64,000 nt of DNA, from positions 2,465,501 to 2,529,500 of the forward strand of contig CP075525.1 in assembly GCA_025808415.1 (NCBI GenBank). Reading direction: 5' to 3'. Every line of letters starts with the position of its first letter. Positions within the stretch are counted from its first letter, which is position 1. Origin of the DNA: Cyclobacteriaceae bacterium (GTDB lineage: Bacteria; Bacteroidota; Bacteroidia; Cytophagales; Cyclobacteriaceae). Below the pieces are notes generated by a model that was given only the letters and a program-made list of their open reading frames with translations, was not told the origin of the DNA and made no database searches. Position numbers and translations under genes: made by a program. Positions 35,791 through 45,075 of the stretch are shown here, piece after piece.

Positions 35791-38673
35791 ATGAGAATAC
35801 CTCTACTTACCAGCTTATTTAGTGTGCTCCTGTTTGAGATAGCAGCCCAAACCACAGGAGGATTATCAGGAAAAATAACCGATAAAAGTTCTCGTGAACC
35901 ACTGATTGGCGCAACTATCAGCCTTTCAGGCACAACGATTGGCGACATTGCAGACGTAAATGGTAATTTCAAATTACTGGGTATTGCTCCGGGAAAAAAA
36001 GTCTTTGAAATACGATTTATGGGTTATAAGTCCCAGCAAATTGAGGCTACCATTATGGTCGGTGAAATCATTTCAGTAAACATTTCACTAGAGTTAGATG
36101 CCCAGGTAATGGATGAAATTGTTGTTACCGCCCAAGCCTTGGGTCAGGCAGGAGCTATCAATCAACAAATTAATTCCAGCACTATTGTGAATGTTGTTTC
36201 AAAGGACAAAATACGTGAGTTGCCCGATCAAAATGCTGCCGAAACCGTAGGACGAATTTCTGGAATATATATTCAACGTGATGCCGGTGAAGGTCAGAAA
36301 GTTGTTGTTCGTGGATTGGCCCCACGATTCAATAATGTAACGATTAACGGTCAACGCATTCCCTCCACAGATGCCAATGACAGGTCTGTTGACCTGAGTA
36401 TGATCTCCCCTTCTATGCTTTCGGGTATTGAAGTTTACAAATCTGCCCGCCCGGATCAAGATGGTGATGCTATTGGCGGCACCGTAAATTTCTTATTTCG
36501 AAAAGCAACAGAAGACCCAGAGTTAACGATCAATGCACAAACCGGCTACAACGGAATAATGAAAGAGTTTGGGCAATACAAAATGGATTTAAGCTACGGA
36601 AGGCGTTTTGCAAAAAACAAATTAGGGCTCTACGCAACCGGAAACCTTCAGCAAGTTAACAGAAGTTCTGACCAGCTACGCGGCTCGTACCTTTTTTTAG
36701 GTGAAGATGTCTTTGGCCAGTCACTAATCAGTCCAAGTGAGGTGGATCTTGCAGATATTGTTGAAACCCGAATACGTTATGGTGCAAGCCTAACGGCAGA
36801 TTATTCATTAAATCCTCGTCACTCGATTATTCTGGATAATGTCTACAGCTACACAGATCGCGATGAGGTACGCAGAAGAAGGCGTTACCGTTGGGGAGAA
36901 CAGCGTCAGGAGTATGAAATCCGCGACCGCACCATTGGTGTGGGGTTATTTACAACATCACTTTCGGGTAATCATAAACTGGGCGAAAAAATGGAGCTAA
37001 CGTGGTCAGGCTCTTATTCAAAAAGTGTTCAGGATAATCCTAACAGTTACACATCACGATACCGAGAAACTTCAGCATTCAACTCCACTGGTATCGACCT
37101 CACGGGCCAACCGCTGGATTCCATTCCTAAACTTGCCCGAAATAATTTAGGTGAGACCTTTCTTAATCAGGTATTTTTAGATTCAGATGAAACGGATGAT
37201 CAAATTATTACAGCCCAGGTTGATTTAAAAATTCCGTACACCTCTTCATTCGGCTCGGGCTTCTTTAAAACAGGACTAAAAGCACGCGATAACCAACGCA
37301 CCAGAGAAAGAAACAGCAACGTTGGCAATTACTTTTCGCCTCTGTCACAGGAGCTTGCGTTTTTCATAAACGACTTCCCTAACCTGTACCAGCGGGTTCC
37401 GAGTAATGGTGGTATTGCTATTTCCAATTTTTTAAGTGGATTTTCAGCCGATGACTTCTTAGACGGCCAGTATTACATGGGGCCCGGAGCGGGGGAAATT
37501 AATGGACCAGGGTTAAACAGAAGTTTAACCAGTGGCCTGATCAGAAACATGGCCAGCCTAAACTACTTGTCAAAAGATTTCCTCGCAGATATTGATGACT
37601 ATACATCTACCGAAACGATTTACTCCGGCTATATAATGGCCGAACATAACTTTTCTCCCAAGCTTTTGATTCTTGCCGGGGTTAGAGTTGAGCAAACAAA
37701 AACGACTTACAGGGGAAATTATATGATCGCTGGAATTGATTATGATGATGGTGGAGCTTTCGAACAGTTGACTATTGATAGTCTGGGTGGCCGAACATAC
37801 ACTGAATTTCTTCCAATGATTAACTTACGCTACAAAGTAAACTCATGGTCAGATATCCGCGCTGCTGCAACACGAACATTATCCCGCCCAGATTTCACTA
37901 ACCTCATCCCCTACCGCAGAATTAATGATAATGAACAAACTATCCGGCAGGCAGACCCAAATCTTTTACATACCACTTCATGGAATTACGACCTGACCCT
38001 TTCCTTTTACAATAAGTATGGCTTGATATCCCTGAGTGGGTTTTATAAGCAACTGCGCAACATTGACTATGAACGTGTCTATACCCGGATTCTCCCTCCC
38101 GATGATCCTTACGTGGGGTATGAGATCTCCGCTCCGGATAACTCCAGTCAACCGACAACCATCATGGGAATGGAATTCGATTTACAGGCTAATCTTCGGT
38201 TTCTTCCAAAACCATTTAACGGGATAATTCTATCGGCTAACGCGACAATTCTTGATTCCAAAACGTTTTATCCTTTTATACCATCACCACAACGTTCATC
38301 GGAACCTCCATTTACACCCTTTGTATTATTGGATGAGTTCCGGCCAGGTCGGGCACCCCGCCAAGCAAATTTCATTAGTAATATTTCCATAGGTTATGAG
38401 GTAGGAGGATTTAGTGGCCGTGTTTCCATGGTTTACCAAGGCGATACATCCAGCGAAATAGGGCCGGTGCCCGCATTGGATTCTTATACAGGAAGCAACA
38501 CGCGATTCGATTTGGCATTACGTCAAAAAGTCTCTAAAAAACTACGATTGTTTTTTAACTGGAACAATTTCACTAATGCCGCAGAGTTGTCTTTTTTAGG
38601 CGATACATCCCGGCCCACCAGCGAAGTATATTATGGATTTACCGCAGATTTAGGACTTCAGTTTAGATTGTAA
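35791..38673 (+). CDS. TonB-dependent outer-membrane receptor (carbohydrate type), copy 2
   Basis: A 960-residue receptor with a signal peptide (MRIPLLTSLFSVLLFEIAA), a carboxypeptidase-like regulatory domain (LSGKITDKSSREPLIGATI), a plug with RELPDQNAAETVGRISGIYI and VVRGLAPRFNNVTINGQRIP, and a beta-barrel ending LGLQFRL. The plug motif RxxPDxNxAExxxRxxGxxI is shared with copy 1 at 23961. No STN domain is present, though an ECF sigma gene stands upstream. It follows the 74-residue gene by 4 bp and precedes a beta-helix gene by 5 bp, so it heads a plus-strand operon ending at a terminator near 42483. Confidence 0.95.
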   Translation: MRIPLLTSLFSVLLFEIAAQTTGGLSGKITDKSSREPLIGATISLSGTTIGDIADVNGNFKLLGIAPGKKVFEIRFMGYKSQQIEATIMVGEIISVNISLELDAQVMDEIVVTAQALGQAGAINQQINSSTIVNVVSKDKIRELPDQNAAETVGRISGIYIQRDAGEGQKVVVRGLAPRFNNVTINGQRIPSTDANDRSVDLSMISPSMLSGIEVYKSARPDQDGDAIGGTVNFLFRKATEDPELTINAQTGYNGIMKEFGQYKMDLSYGRRFAKNKLGLYATGNLQQVNRSSDQLRGSYLFLGEDVFGQSLISPSEVDLADIVETRIRYGASLTADYSLNPRHSIILDNVYSYTDRDEVRRRRRYRWGEQRQEYEIRDRTIGVGLFTTSLSGNHKLGEKMELTWSGSYSKSVQDNPNSYTSRYRETSAFNSTGIDLTGQPLDSIPKLARNNLGETFLNQVFLDSDETDDQIITAQVDLKIPYTSSFGSGFFKTGLKARDNQRTRERNSNVGNYFSPLSQELAFFINDFPNLYQRVPSNGGIAISNFLSGFSADDFLDGQYYMGPGAGEINGPGLNRSLTSGLIRNMASLNYLSKDFLADIDDYTSTETIYSGYIMAEHNFSPKLLILAGVRVEQTKTTYRGNYMIAGIDYDDGGAFEQLTIDSLGGRTYTEFLPMINLRYKVNSWSDIRAAATRTLSRPDFTNLIPYRRINDNEQTIRQADPNLLHTTSWNYDLTLSFYNKYGLISLSGFYKQLRNIDYERVYTRILPPDDPYVGYEISAPDNSSQPTTIMGMEFDLQANLRFLPKPFNGIILSANATILDSKTFYPFIPSPQRSSEPPFTPFVLLDEFRPGRAPRQANFISNISIGYEVGGFSGRVSMVYQGDTSSEIGPVPALDSYTGSNTRFDLALRQKVSKKLRLFFNWNNFTNAAELSFLGDTSRPTSEVYYGFTADLGLQFRL

Positions 38674-38678
38674 ACGAT

Positions 38679-40394
38679 ATGAGGTTAAAATTTTTAATAA
38701 TCATAATCATCTTGATAACCTTGTCGGCTGAAGTGTGTGGCCAACAGCGAAAGGTACGCGTACCGGAAGGATATGGAACTTTAAATGAAGCAATCCGGAA
38801 TGATACTACAGCCAATGGACAACGCAGAGATCCTAACACGATTTATGTCCTGAAAAGAGGGGGTGTTTATGTATTAAGTGGCACCATCTTGGCCAGCGGT
38901 TTCAACCTTTATCTGGAAGCAGAAGAGGGAGATGGCCCAAGGCCATATATGCTAATGGGCTTTTTAACCGGTGCCGCTCAAGTTGATGAAAGCATAAAGG
39001 TGTTTAACAACCTGTCGATGAAATCAATTTATTTGACTAACATAAATGAATTCAACACCTATTTAGCCCGGATTGTTTCCGTTGACGCTCCTAACGTAAG
39101 ACTTGAATTTAACGATTGTCTTTTTGATGGTTCCGGACAAACATTCATCCGATTAAATTCTGGAGGTAGTAAAATCTACATGCGCAATTGTACCGTCAGT
39201 CGTATGGGCAGGCCCAGCAATCCGGACAATGGGCGTGTAATTGATGACCGGGGCAATCAAGTTGATTCTATTGTTGTGGAAAACAATACCTGGTATAATG
39301 TAACATCCAGAGTTATACGTGATGGAGGTGCAGAAATAAACTATGTACGCCTAAATCAAAACACTTATGTAAATGGGGGTCAACGTTTTGCACAAGTTGG
39401 TCCAGTACGAGAGTTTTACATGAACAATAATCTTATTGTCAATCCACGTTACATCGGTAACAGTCCAACTTCAGAAATAGTGGCATTGGAATTCAGTGCC
39501 TTTGGGAGCAGCCCAGTTATTAATTTTGATTACAACAATATTTATTACGAAAAAGAAATAACCGATACATGGGATTATATAAGCACTCAACAAACAACCC
39601 CAAAAGTAAAACCTCCCTTTGTTTCGCCTGCTAACCAAATTTACCTGACTAATGCCACGGGGTTACTGGAAGAAGAACTGAGTTTTGAAAATGGTCCTGT
39701 GCCACCAGTGCAAATCATTCTGGAATCTGAACTTGGCTCTGGATCATCGGTGTCGGATTGGGATTGGAGTAACGCCATTAATACTAATCCTTGGGGGTTA
39801 AATGCACTTGCATACCACAATTTTGCATACAGCAACACAAGTGCCTCTTACACGGGCTCCAATACCGGTGAGCCGTTGGGAGATTTACGTTGGTTTCTGA
39901 ATTATGAAATTACATGGAACTTGGTTGCGCTAATTAAGGAAGCAGAGGCACTGATTTCAGAATATGAAAACAACGCAGTTATTGAAAGTAATCCAATTGC
40001 CCTGACTAACCTACAAAGTGCTATTGCAGCAGCACGAACAGTCGCGGAAAATCCTGCGGCAAACCGAGCTATAACAGCCTCATCCTATCAGGCATTGCAA
40101 ACCTCCATGCAGAGTTTCAAAAGTAGTTTTATCATTACGAACGTTGAAAATCCAATTGAATCAATCTATCGGTTTTTCCCCAACCCGGTTCGCGATTTCA
40201 TCTACATTCCAAATACAGAAGGAAAAGCAGATCAGGTAATCATCCGAGGGGTAAATGGGCAAGTGCTGATTGTTAAAAGTATTTCGATGGGTATTCATCT
40301 GTTAGAGACAGACCAACTACCAACTGGGATTAATATTATTCAGTATGTGAAAGATGGTCGGATCATGGCAACTCAAAAAATGATCAAACAATGA
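38679..40394 (+). CDS. Exported beta-helix protein with T9SS C-terminal sorting domain
   Basis: A 571-residue protein with a signal peptide (MRLKFLIIIIILITLSAEVC). The middle (about 40-330) has short repeats such as TIYVLKRGGVYVLSGTILA and RLNSGGSKIYMRNCTVSRM, consistent with a right-handed beta-helix, and it may be related to pectate-lyase-like folds. The last 75 residues (IYRFFPNPVRDFIYIPN ... GINIIQYVKDGR) form a type IX secretion sorting domain, so the protein is probably exported to the surface. No catalytic residues can be assigned. It lies between the receptor and a small lipoprotein gene (4-bp overlap, ATGA) in the same operon. Confidence 0.82.
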   Translation: MRLKFLIIIIILITLSAEVCGQQRKVRVPEGYGTLNEAIRNDTTANGQRRDPNTIYVLKRGGVYVLSGTILASGFNLYLEAEEGDGPRPYMLMGFLTGAAQVDESIKVFNNLSMKSIYLTNINEFNTYLARIVSVDAPNVRLEFNDCLFDGSGQTFIRLNSGGSKIYMRNCTVSRMGRPSNPDNGRVIDDRGNQVDSIVVENNTWYNVTSRVIRDGGAEINYVRLNQNTYVNGGQRFAQVGPVREFYMNNNLIVNPRYIGNSPTSEIVALEFSAFGSSPVINFDYNNIYYEKEITDTWDYISTQQTTPKVKPPFVSPANQIYLTNATGLLEEELSFENGPVPPVQIILESELGSGSSVSDWDWSNAINTNPWGLNALAYHNFAYSNTSASYTGSNTGEPLGDLRWFLNYEITWNLVALIKEAEALISEYENNAVIESNPIALTNLQSAIAAARTVAENPAANRAITASSYQALQTSMQSFKSSFIITNVENPIESIYRFFPNPVRDFIYIPNTEGKADQVIIRGVNGQVLIVKSISMGIHLLETDQLPTGINIIQYVKDGRIMATQKMIKQ

Positions 40395-40831
40395 AAATCA
40401 AAGAATTAATATTAGTAATATTATCTGTTGCTCAATTAACTTCTTGCAGCGATGAGACGGATCAATTAACTGCTAAAGAAAAGGCAACTATTTTACTATG
40501 CAAGACCTGGGGTACCGGCTCAGTTATCCTGGATGGCCAGGACATTACTGATTTTGGTTACACGAACACAGAGCTTACGTTTATTGATAACGGAACATGG
40601 ACAGCCATTAATGGTGGAGATATTTTTGAAAGCAGCGGCACGTGGTCGTTCAGCAATCAGAACTTTACTCAACTAAACATATCAGGTGTGGAGGCCACTA
40701 TAAGCCTCAACCCCCAAGGTCAAAGTTTACAGCTGAATTTAATTATTGTCACCGGTCCGATTGGTGGACGGAATACCAATATAAACGGAGACTACAGTCT
40801 TTTTTTATTACCAAAATACTCGCCTGAGTAA
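40391..40831 (+). CDS. Small lipoprotein with lipocalin-like beta pattern
   Basis: A 146-residue predicted lipoprotein: MKIKELILVILSVAQLTSCS, lipobox LTSC. The mature part is beta-rich (LTFIDNGTWTAINGGDIFES, then SGTWSFSNQNFTQLNI), a pattern seen in lipocalin-like domains of Bacteroidota lipoproteins. The start overlaps the T9SS beta-helix gene by 4 bp. No specific function is known; a periplasmic or surface accessory of the receptor locus is likely by position. Confidence 0.75.
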   Translation: MKIKELILVILSVAQLTSCSDETDQLTAKEKATILLCKTWGTGSVILDGQDITDFGYTNTELTFIDNGTWTAINGGDIFESSGTWSFSNQNFTQLNISGVEATISLNPQGQSLQLNLIIVTGPIGGRNTNINGDYSLFLLPKYSPE

Positions 40832-40878
40832 GGGAGAAGAACTTAAATAACGTCATACTAACTAAAACACTTACACCT

Positions 40879-42447
40879 ATGAATAAGCTAAAAGTAATAC
40901 TGAGTTTATGCTTGATCACAATGCTTACCGTTGTGGTAATTTCTTGTGGGGATGACGAAGAGCCGGAAACTTTGCCACCCGTATTAAATTTTTCTGGTGG
41001 AAATGCTGCTAACGTAGAACGAAATGCAAGTGTCACCATTGGCCTCTCACTCACCGCCCAGGCGGGTATAAAATCGCTGACCGTTAATGGAACCCCGGTA
41101 GCAGGTGTTACAGTTGGTTCAACTACACAAACCCTTGACTACCAATACACAGTCGCGAGTACAGCCGCATTTGGACCATTACCACTAGAATTTGCATTAA
41201 CCGATAACAAAGACAGAATTGCGTCCAGTACCTTTACGGTCACCGTTATTGGTTCAACCATAAATTTATCATCACTTGCAACCGATGGTGTTATTTCAAC
41301 AGCTGTTACATTAGAAAAGCAAAATACCTATTATTTAGATAGAAGAATATCTATCGCAAATGGAGGTATTCTTACCATTAATCCGGGTACAGTTATTTAT
41401 GCAAAAACAACCGGTTTACCAGCAGGTGAAACACTTGCCAGGCTTTTGATAGAGACATCAGGCAAAATTGTTGCTAATGGAAGCGTTGCAGAACCTATTG
41501 TCTTCACTAGTGAAAAGATCCTAACCAACAATGCAGCCCCAGGTGATTGGGAAGGTTTACGGGTAAATGGATCAGCAGGAACAGACCAAGGCTCATTACG
41601 TTACGCCAGAATAGAATTTGCCGGAATAGGTGGCCCTTCCGGAACAAGCGCGGGACAAGAAGCTGCAGTGCGTTTAAACGGTGTGACTGCATTTGTTTTT
41701 GAATTTGTTCAGGTTTTTCGCTCTGCATACGAAGGAATACTCTATCGTAGTGGAACAACCATCCATATTAAAAACATTATCGCTACGAATTGCGAAGGCC
41801 GTGGCTTCCACTTCAGGGATGCTGCATCTCAGGGAACCGGGCAATTTTTAATTGTACATCCAAGAAACCTGGTTAACCTACAGGCAGCCGAAACCGGAGA
41901 AGGATCTGCCATCGATATTCGTCAATCAACAAATGTTAATTTAGCGAATATTACAATATTAGGTCCCGGAAGAGTAGTTGAAGGATCAACAATGGACGGT
42001 ATCCGTGTTTGGTCCGATGTCTCTTCCGGATCAGCCCGAATATTCAATTCATTAATTGCTTTCTTTCCGGATGACGGGGTCCGTATTGACCCATCTGCTG
42101 CCACTGCTGTTGATGGTGACGGAAACCCAGTATTTACAGCTACTCCGATGTTTGCGTTCAACCACATATTCCAACTTGGTGATGAAATGTTACGCGGAAA
42201 TGCCAATGCCCAGGTATTTGCTACTAATGCTGGCTTTGGAAATACGCTGACCCAAGATGCAACACCTGCTGTTTCTGCCGGTATAACGGTAGATAGTTAT
42301 GTACCTTCCGCAACCATAACCAGTACAAATAACCCGAGTTCATTAGGAGCTCCTTTTGTATCTGCAGCATATGTTGGAGCTATTGGTGCTACCGATTGGA
42401 CAGCCGGAGGTTGGGCGAAAAATCCTAATGGAAATATCAGACCTTAA
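40879..42447 (+). CDS. Right-handed beta-helix lipoprotein (receptor-linked family, copy 3)
   Basis: A 522-residue predicted lipoprotein (signal ending TVVVISC, then GDDEE). It has an Ig-like N-terminal domain (ASVTIGLSLTAQAGIKSL) and a beta-helix core (GKIVANGSVAEPIVFTSEKI, GSLRYARIEFAGIGG). It ends YVGAIGATDWTAGGWAKN then PNGNIRP, the same signature as 20716 and 22334, with which it is paralogous. It is the last gene before a strong terminator. A carbohydrate-binding role next to the TonB-dependent receptor is inferred; no active-site motif is visible. Confidence 0.85.
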   Translation: MNKLKVILSLCLITMLTVVVISCGDDEEPETLPPVLNFSGGNAANVERNASVTIGLSLTAQAGIKSLTVNGTPVAGVTVGSTTQTLDYQYTVASTAAFGPLPLEFALTDNKDRIASSTFTVTVIGSTINLSSLATDGVISTAVTLEKQNTYYLDRRISIANGGILTINPGTVIYAKTTGLPAGETLARLLIETSGKIVANGSVAEPIVFTSEKILTNNAAPGDWEGLRVNGSAGTDQGSLRYARIEFAGIGGPSGTSAGQEAAVRLNGVTAFVFEFVQVFRSAYEGILYRSGTTIHIKNIIATNCEGRGFHFRDAASQGTGQFLIVHPRNLVNLQAAETGEGSAIDIRQSTNVNLANITILGPGRVVEGSTMDGIRVWSDVSSGSARIFNSLIAFFPDDGVRIDPSAATAVDGDGNPVFTATPMFAFNHIFQLGDEMLRGNANAQVFATNAGFGNTLTQDATPAVSAGITVDSYVPSATITSTNNPSSLGAPFVSAAYVGAIGATDWTAGGWAKNPNGNIRP

Positions 42448-42482
42448 TAAAACAGCCTCATAAGTAAGTTAGGCTAGGTAGA

Positions 42483-42516
42483 AAGTCCCACACTTACGTG
42501 GGACTTCCCTTTTTTC
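42483..42516 (+). terminator. Rho-independent terminator of the receptor operon
   Basis: AAGTCCCAC (42483-42491) pairs with GTGGGACTT (42498-42506) in a 9-bp stem with a 6-nt loop, followed by a T-run to 42516. It ends the sigma / receptor / beta-helix transcript before uxuA. Confidence 0.85.
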
Positions 42517-42535
42517 TTCACAACACAATTACTCT

Positions 42536-43702
42536 ATGAATCTAGAGCAAACCTGGCGATGGTTCGGGCCAAATGATCCAGTGAGTTTGATAGATATCAA
42601 ACAAGCAGGCGCTACCGGCATAGTTACTGCACTTCATCATATCTCTAATGGAGAGGTATGGACTGTGGAAGAAATTCTAGCCAGAAAACGAGAAATTGAA
42701 AAATATGGATTGGTTTGGAGTGTTGTTGAGAGTGTACCGGTGCATGAACACATTAAGCAACAGAAGCAGGGGTATAAAAAATTTATCGCCAACTATATCC
42801 AAACCATTTACAACCTCAGCGACTGTGGCATTAAAACAGTCTGCTATAATTTTATGCCTGTACTCGATTGGACCCGCACGGACCTTTCATATATCACTTC
42901 AGACGGTTCTAAAGCACTGCGATTTGATAAAGTTCATTTCGCGGCCTTTGACTTATTTATACTAAAACGTAAAAATGCAAATCAGGATTACCATCCTGAA
43001 ATTTATAACCGGGCTAAAACATATTTCGCTACTGCCACAAAAGAAGAACTGCACACACTTCAGAAAACTATTCTTGCCGGTTTACCGGGAGCTGAAGAAG
43101 GCTATACTCTTGCTAAATTTGAACTCGCGTTGGAAGCTTATGAGAACATTCATGAAAAGCGGTTGCGAGCATCGCTTTACGAATTCATTTCTACTGTAGC
43201 CCCTGAAGCTGATCAAGCGGGTGTTCAATTGGCTATTCATCCGGATGACCCCCCCTATCCGATTTTGGGCTTACCTCGCGTGGTGAGCACCGAAGCAGAC
43301 TTGAACTTGTTGCTTGACGTGTACGATTCTCCGGCAAACGGTATCTGCTTTTGCACAGGCTCACTTGGTGTTCGACCGGACAATGATTTAGGACTCATGG
43401 CCTCACGCCTTGCCAAACGAATTAACTTTGTTCACCTGCGCAGCACACAACGTGATGAACTCGGAAACTTTTTTGAAGCCAACCACCTGGAAGGCGATGT
43501 TGATATGCCCAGTGTGATGAAAGCAATTATTATAGAAAATGAAAAGCGGAGCAAACCTATTGCCTTTCGTCCTGATCATGGCCACCAGATATTGGATGAT
43601 CTTCATAAAAAAACAAATCCCGGTTACTCTGCCATTGGGCGATTAAGGGGATTGGCGGAGTTACGTGGTTTGGAATTAGGTATCAGGAGCATGTTGAATT
43701 AA
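42536..43702 (+). CDS. uxuA: Mannonate dehydratase
   Basis: A 388-residue cytosolic enzyme that dehydrates D-mannonate to 2-keto-3-deoxygluconate, the shared intermediate of uronate breakdown. The sequence is typical from the start: [20 protein letters not shown], then [20 protein letters not shown]. Metal and catalytic parts are recognisable in [27 protein letters not shown] and [14 protein letters not shown]. Length is normal. It is separated from the receptor operon by a terminator and is followed by the GH28 gene after 6 bp, so those two form a short operon. Confidence 0.96.
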   Translation: MNLEQTWRWFGPNDPVSLIDIKQAGATGIVTALHHISNGEVWTVEEILARKREIEKYGLVWSVVESVPVHEHIKQQKQGYKKFIANYIQTIYNLSDCGIKTVCYNFMPVLDWTRTDLSYITSDGSKALRFDKVHFAAFDLFILKRKNANQDYHPEIYNRAKTYFATATKEELHTLQKTILAGLPGAEEGYTLAKFELALEAYENIHEKRLRASLYEFISTVAPEADQAGVQLAIHPDDPPYPILGLPRVVSTEADLNLLLDVYDSPANGICFCTGSLGVRPDNDLGLMASRLAKRINFVHLRSTQRDELGNFFEANHLEGDVDMPSVMKAIIIENEKRSKPIAFRPDHGHQILDDLHKKTNPGYSAIGRLRGLAELRGLELGIRSMLN

Positions 43703-43708
43703 GAAAAT

Positions 43709-45049
43709 ATGAGAATCAAAATTAACCATGTTATTTTTATAACAGTTGTGGCATGTGTTTATGCATGTACTCAAAAAAATCAAAATCACATCTACAACAT
43801 AACAGATTTTGGAGCGGCAGGAGACAGTGTCACACTTAATACATCCTCTATTCAGAAAGCCATTGATGCCTGCAGCAACGCTGGTGGCGGAGTAGTCCTA
43901 TTCCCAAAAGGCAAGTTTATAACCGGCACATTAATTTTAAAAAGTAACATTGAATACCAGTTTCAGGCTGGTTGCATGCTGATTGGCAGTGCTCGTATTG
44001 AACATTATAATGCTCCTGAGGGTGACCATAATATTATGCTCATTGCCCAACAGCCACAGCGCGAAACACTTCGCGTACTGCTTGATGGAACTGGAGTTTC
44101 CAACATTTCATTCACCGGCAAAGGCACTATTGAAGGTAATGGCAAACACTTTTGGGATAGCGAATACGCACCTCTGGAAAGACCTGTACCATGGATTTCA
44201 TTCCGCGATGCGGAGAACATTACCATTCGTGATATAACTTTTCAAAATTCGCCAAGTCACGTTATCCGGTTTCAAAAATCAAGTCAAATTACTATTGATG
44301 GCATTAAAATTATCAATGATGCCCGTAGCCCAAATACCGATGGAATCGATTTGGTTGATTCCCAAAATGCATTCATCACCAATAGCTTTATTTCAACAGG
44401 CGATGATGCTATATGCCTCAAAACAGACACCGGTGGTATTGTTGAAAATATTGTGGTCACCAATTGCATTTTGGAAAGTGATGATGCGGCTATAAAATTT
44501 GGAACCGGATCAGCTGGTATTACCCGATTCTGCTCGTTTAATAATATTACTATTAATAAAAGCCGCTACGGAGTAAGTCTGTTTATGCTGGAGGGCGGTG
44601 TGTTTGAAATGAATAATTTTTCAAACCTCATTATAAATAAAGGGTCTCGACACAAGCATGAATACCCCATCTTTATTGATGTGGATAAAAAAAGACCTGA
44701 CGATGAATACGGTTTAATCAGGAATACAACCTTCACCAACCTGTTGATCAGGTCAGGAGGTAAAATACTGATTAACGGAAGACCAGAGCAGCCTATTCGC
44801 GACCTAGCTCTTACCAATATTCAATTTATTATTGACCAGGAAGTCGATTTTACTAAGGCTTCTAAACCTCGTGGAAATAAGAACTTCCCGAAACTTCCGG
44901 AGAGCATTGATCGCTCTTCTGTATCGGCTCATGTAACCTTTGGCTATATTGATAACCTTACTATGAACAGTATTAAATTATTACCCGACCCCTCCAGTAG
45001 TCGGAAAAATTTTGATTTGGAAGAGGTAAAGATTACCAAGCAGGACTAG
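43709..45049 (+). CDS. Glycoside hydrolase family 28 protein (pectin-degrading type), atypical active site
   Basis: A 446-residue parallel beta-helix protein. The N-terminus has a lipobox-like ACVYAC, so it is probably a lipoprotein. GH28 features include the start IYNITDFGAAGDSVTLNTSS and the catalytic-region motifs SPNTDGIDLVDS and STGDDAICLK, which supply the Asp residues. The usual next motifs, GHG with its histidine and a following RIK, are not seen: SDDAAIKFGTGS and RYGVSLFM occupy the positions where I looked for them. It may therefore act on rhamnogalacturonan or another uronate-containing chain rather than plain polygalacturonan. It sits with uxuA, fitting a uronate pathway. Confidence 0.85.
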   Translation: MRIKINHVIFITVVACVYACTQKNQNHIYNITDFGAAGDSVTLNTSSIQKAIDACSNAGGGVVLFPKGKFITGTLILKSNIEYQFQAGCMLIGSARIEHYNAPEGDHNIMLIAQQPQRETLRVLLDGTGVSNISFTGKGTIEGNGKHFWDSEYAPLERPVPWISFRDAENITIRDITFQNSPSHVIRFQKSSQITIDGIKIINDARSPNTDGIDLVDSQNAFITNSFISTGDDAICLKTDTGGIVENIVVTNCILESDDAAIKFGTGSAGITRFCSFNNITINKSRYGVSLFMLEGGVFEMNNFSNLIINKGSRHKHEYPIFIDVDKKRPDDEYGLIRNTTFTNLLIRSGGKILINGRPEQPIRDLALTNIQFIIDQEVDFTKASKPRGNKNFPKLPESIDRSSVSAHVTFGYIDNLTMNSIKLLPDPSSSRKNFDLEEVKITKQD

Positions 45050-45075
45050 GTAAGGTGTTGCACCTAATTAACCAC

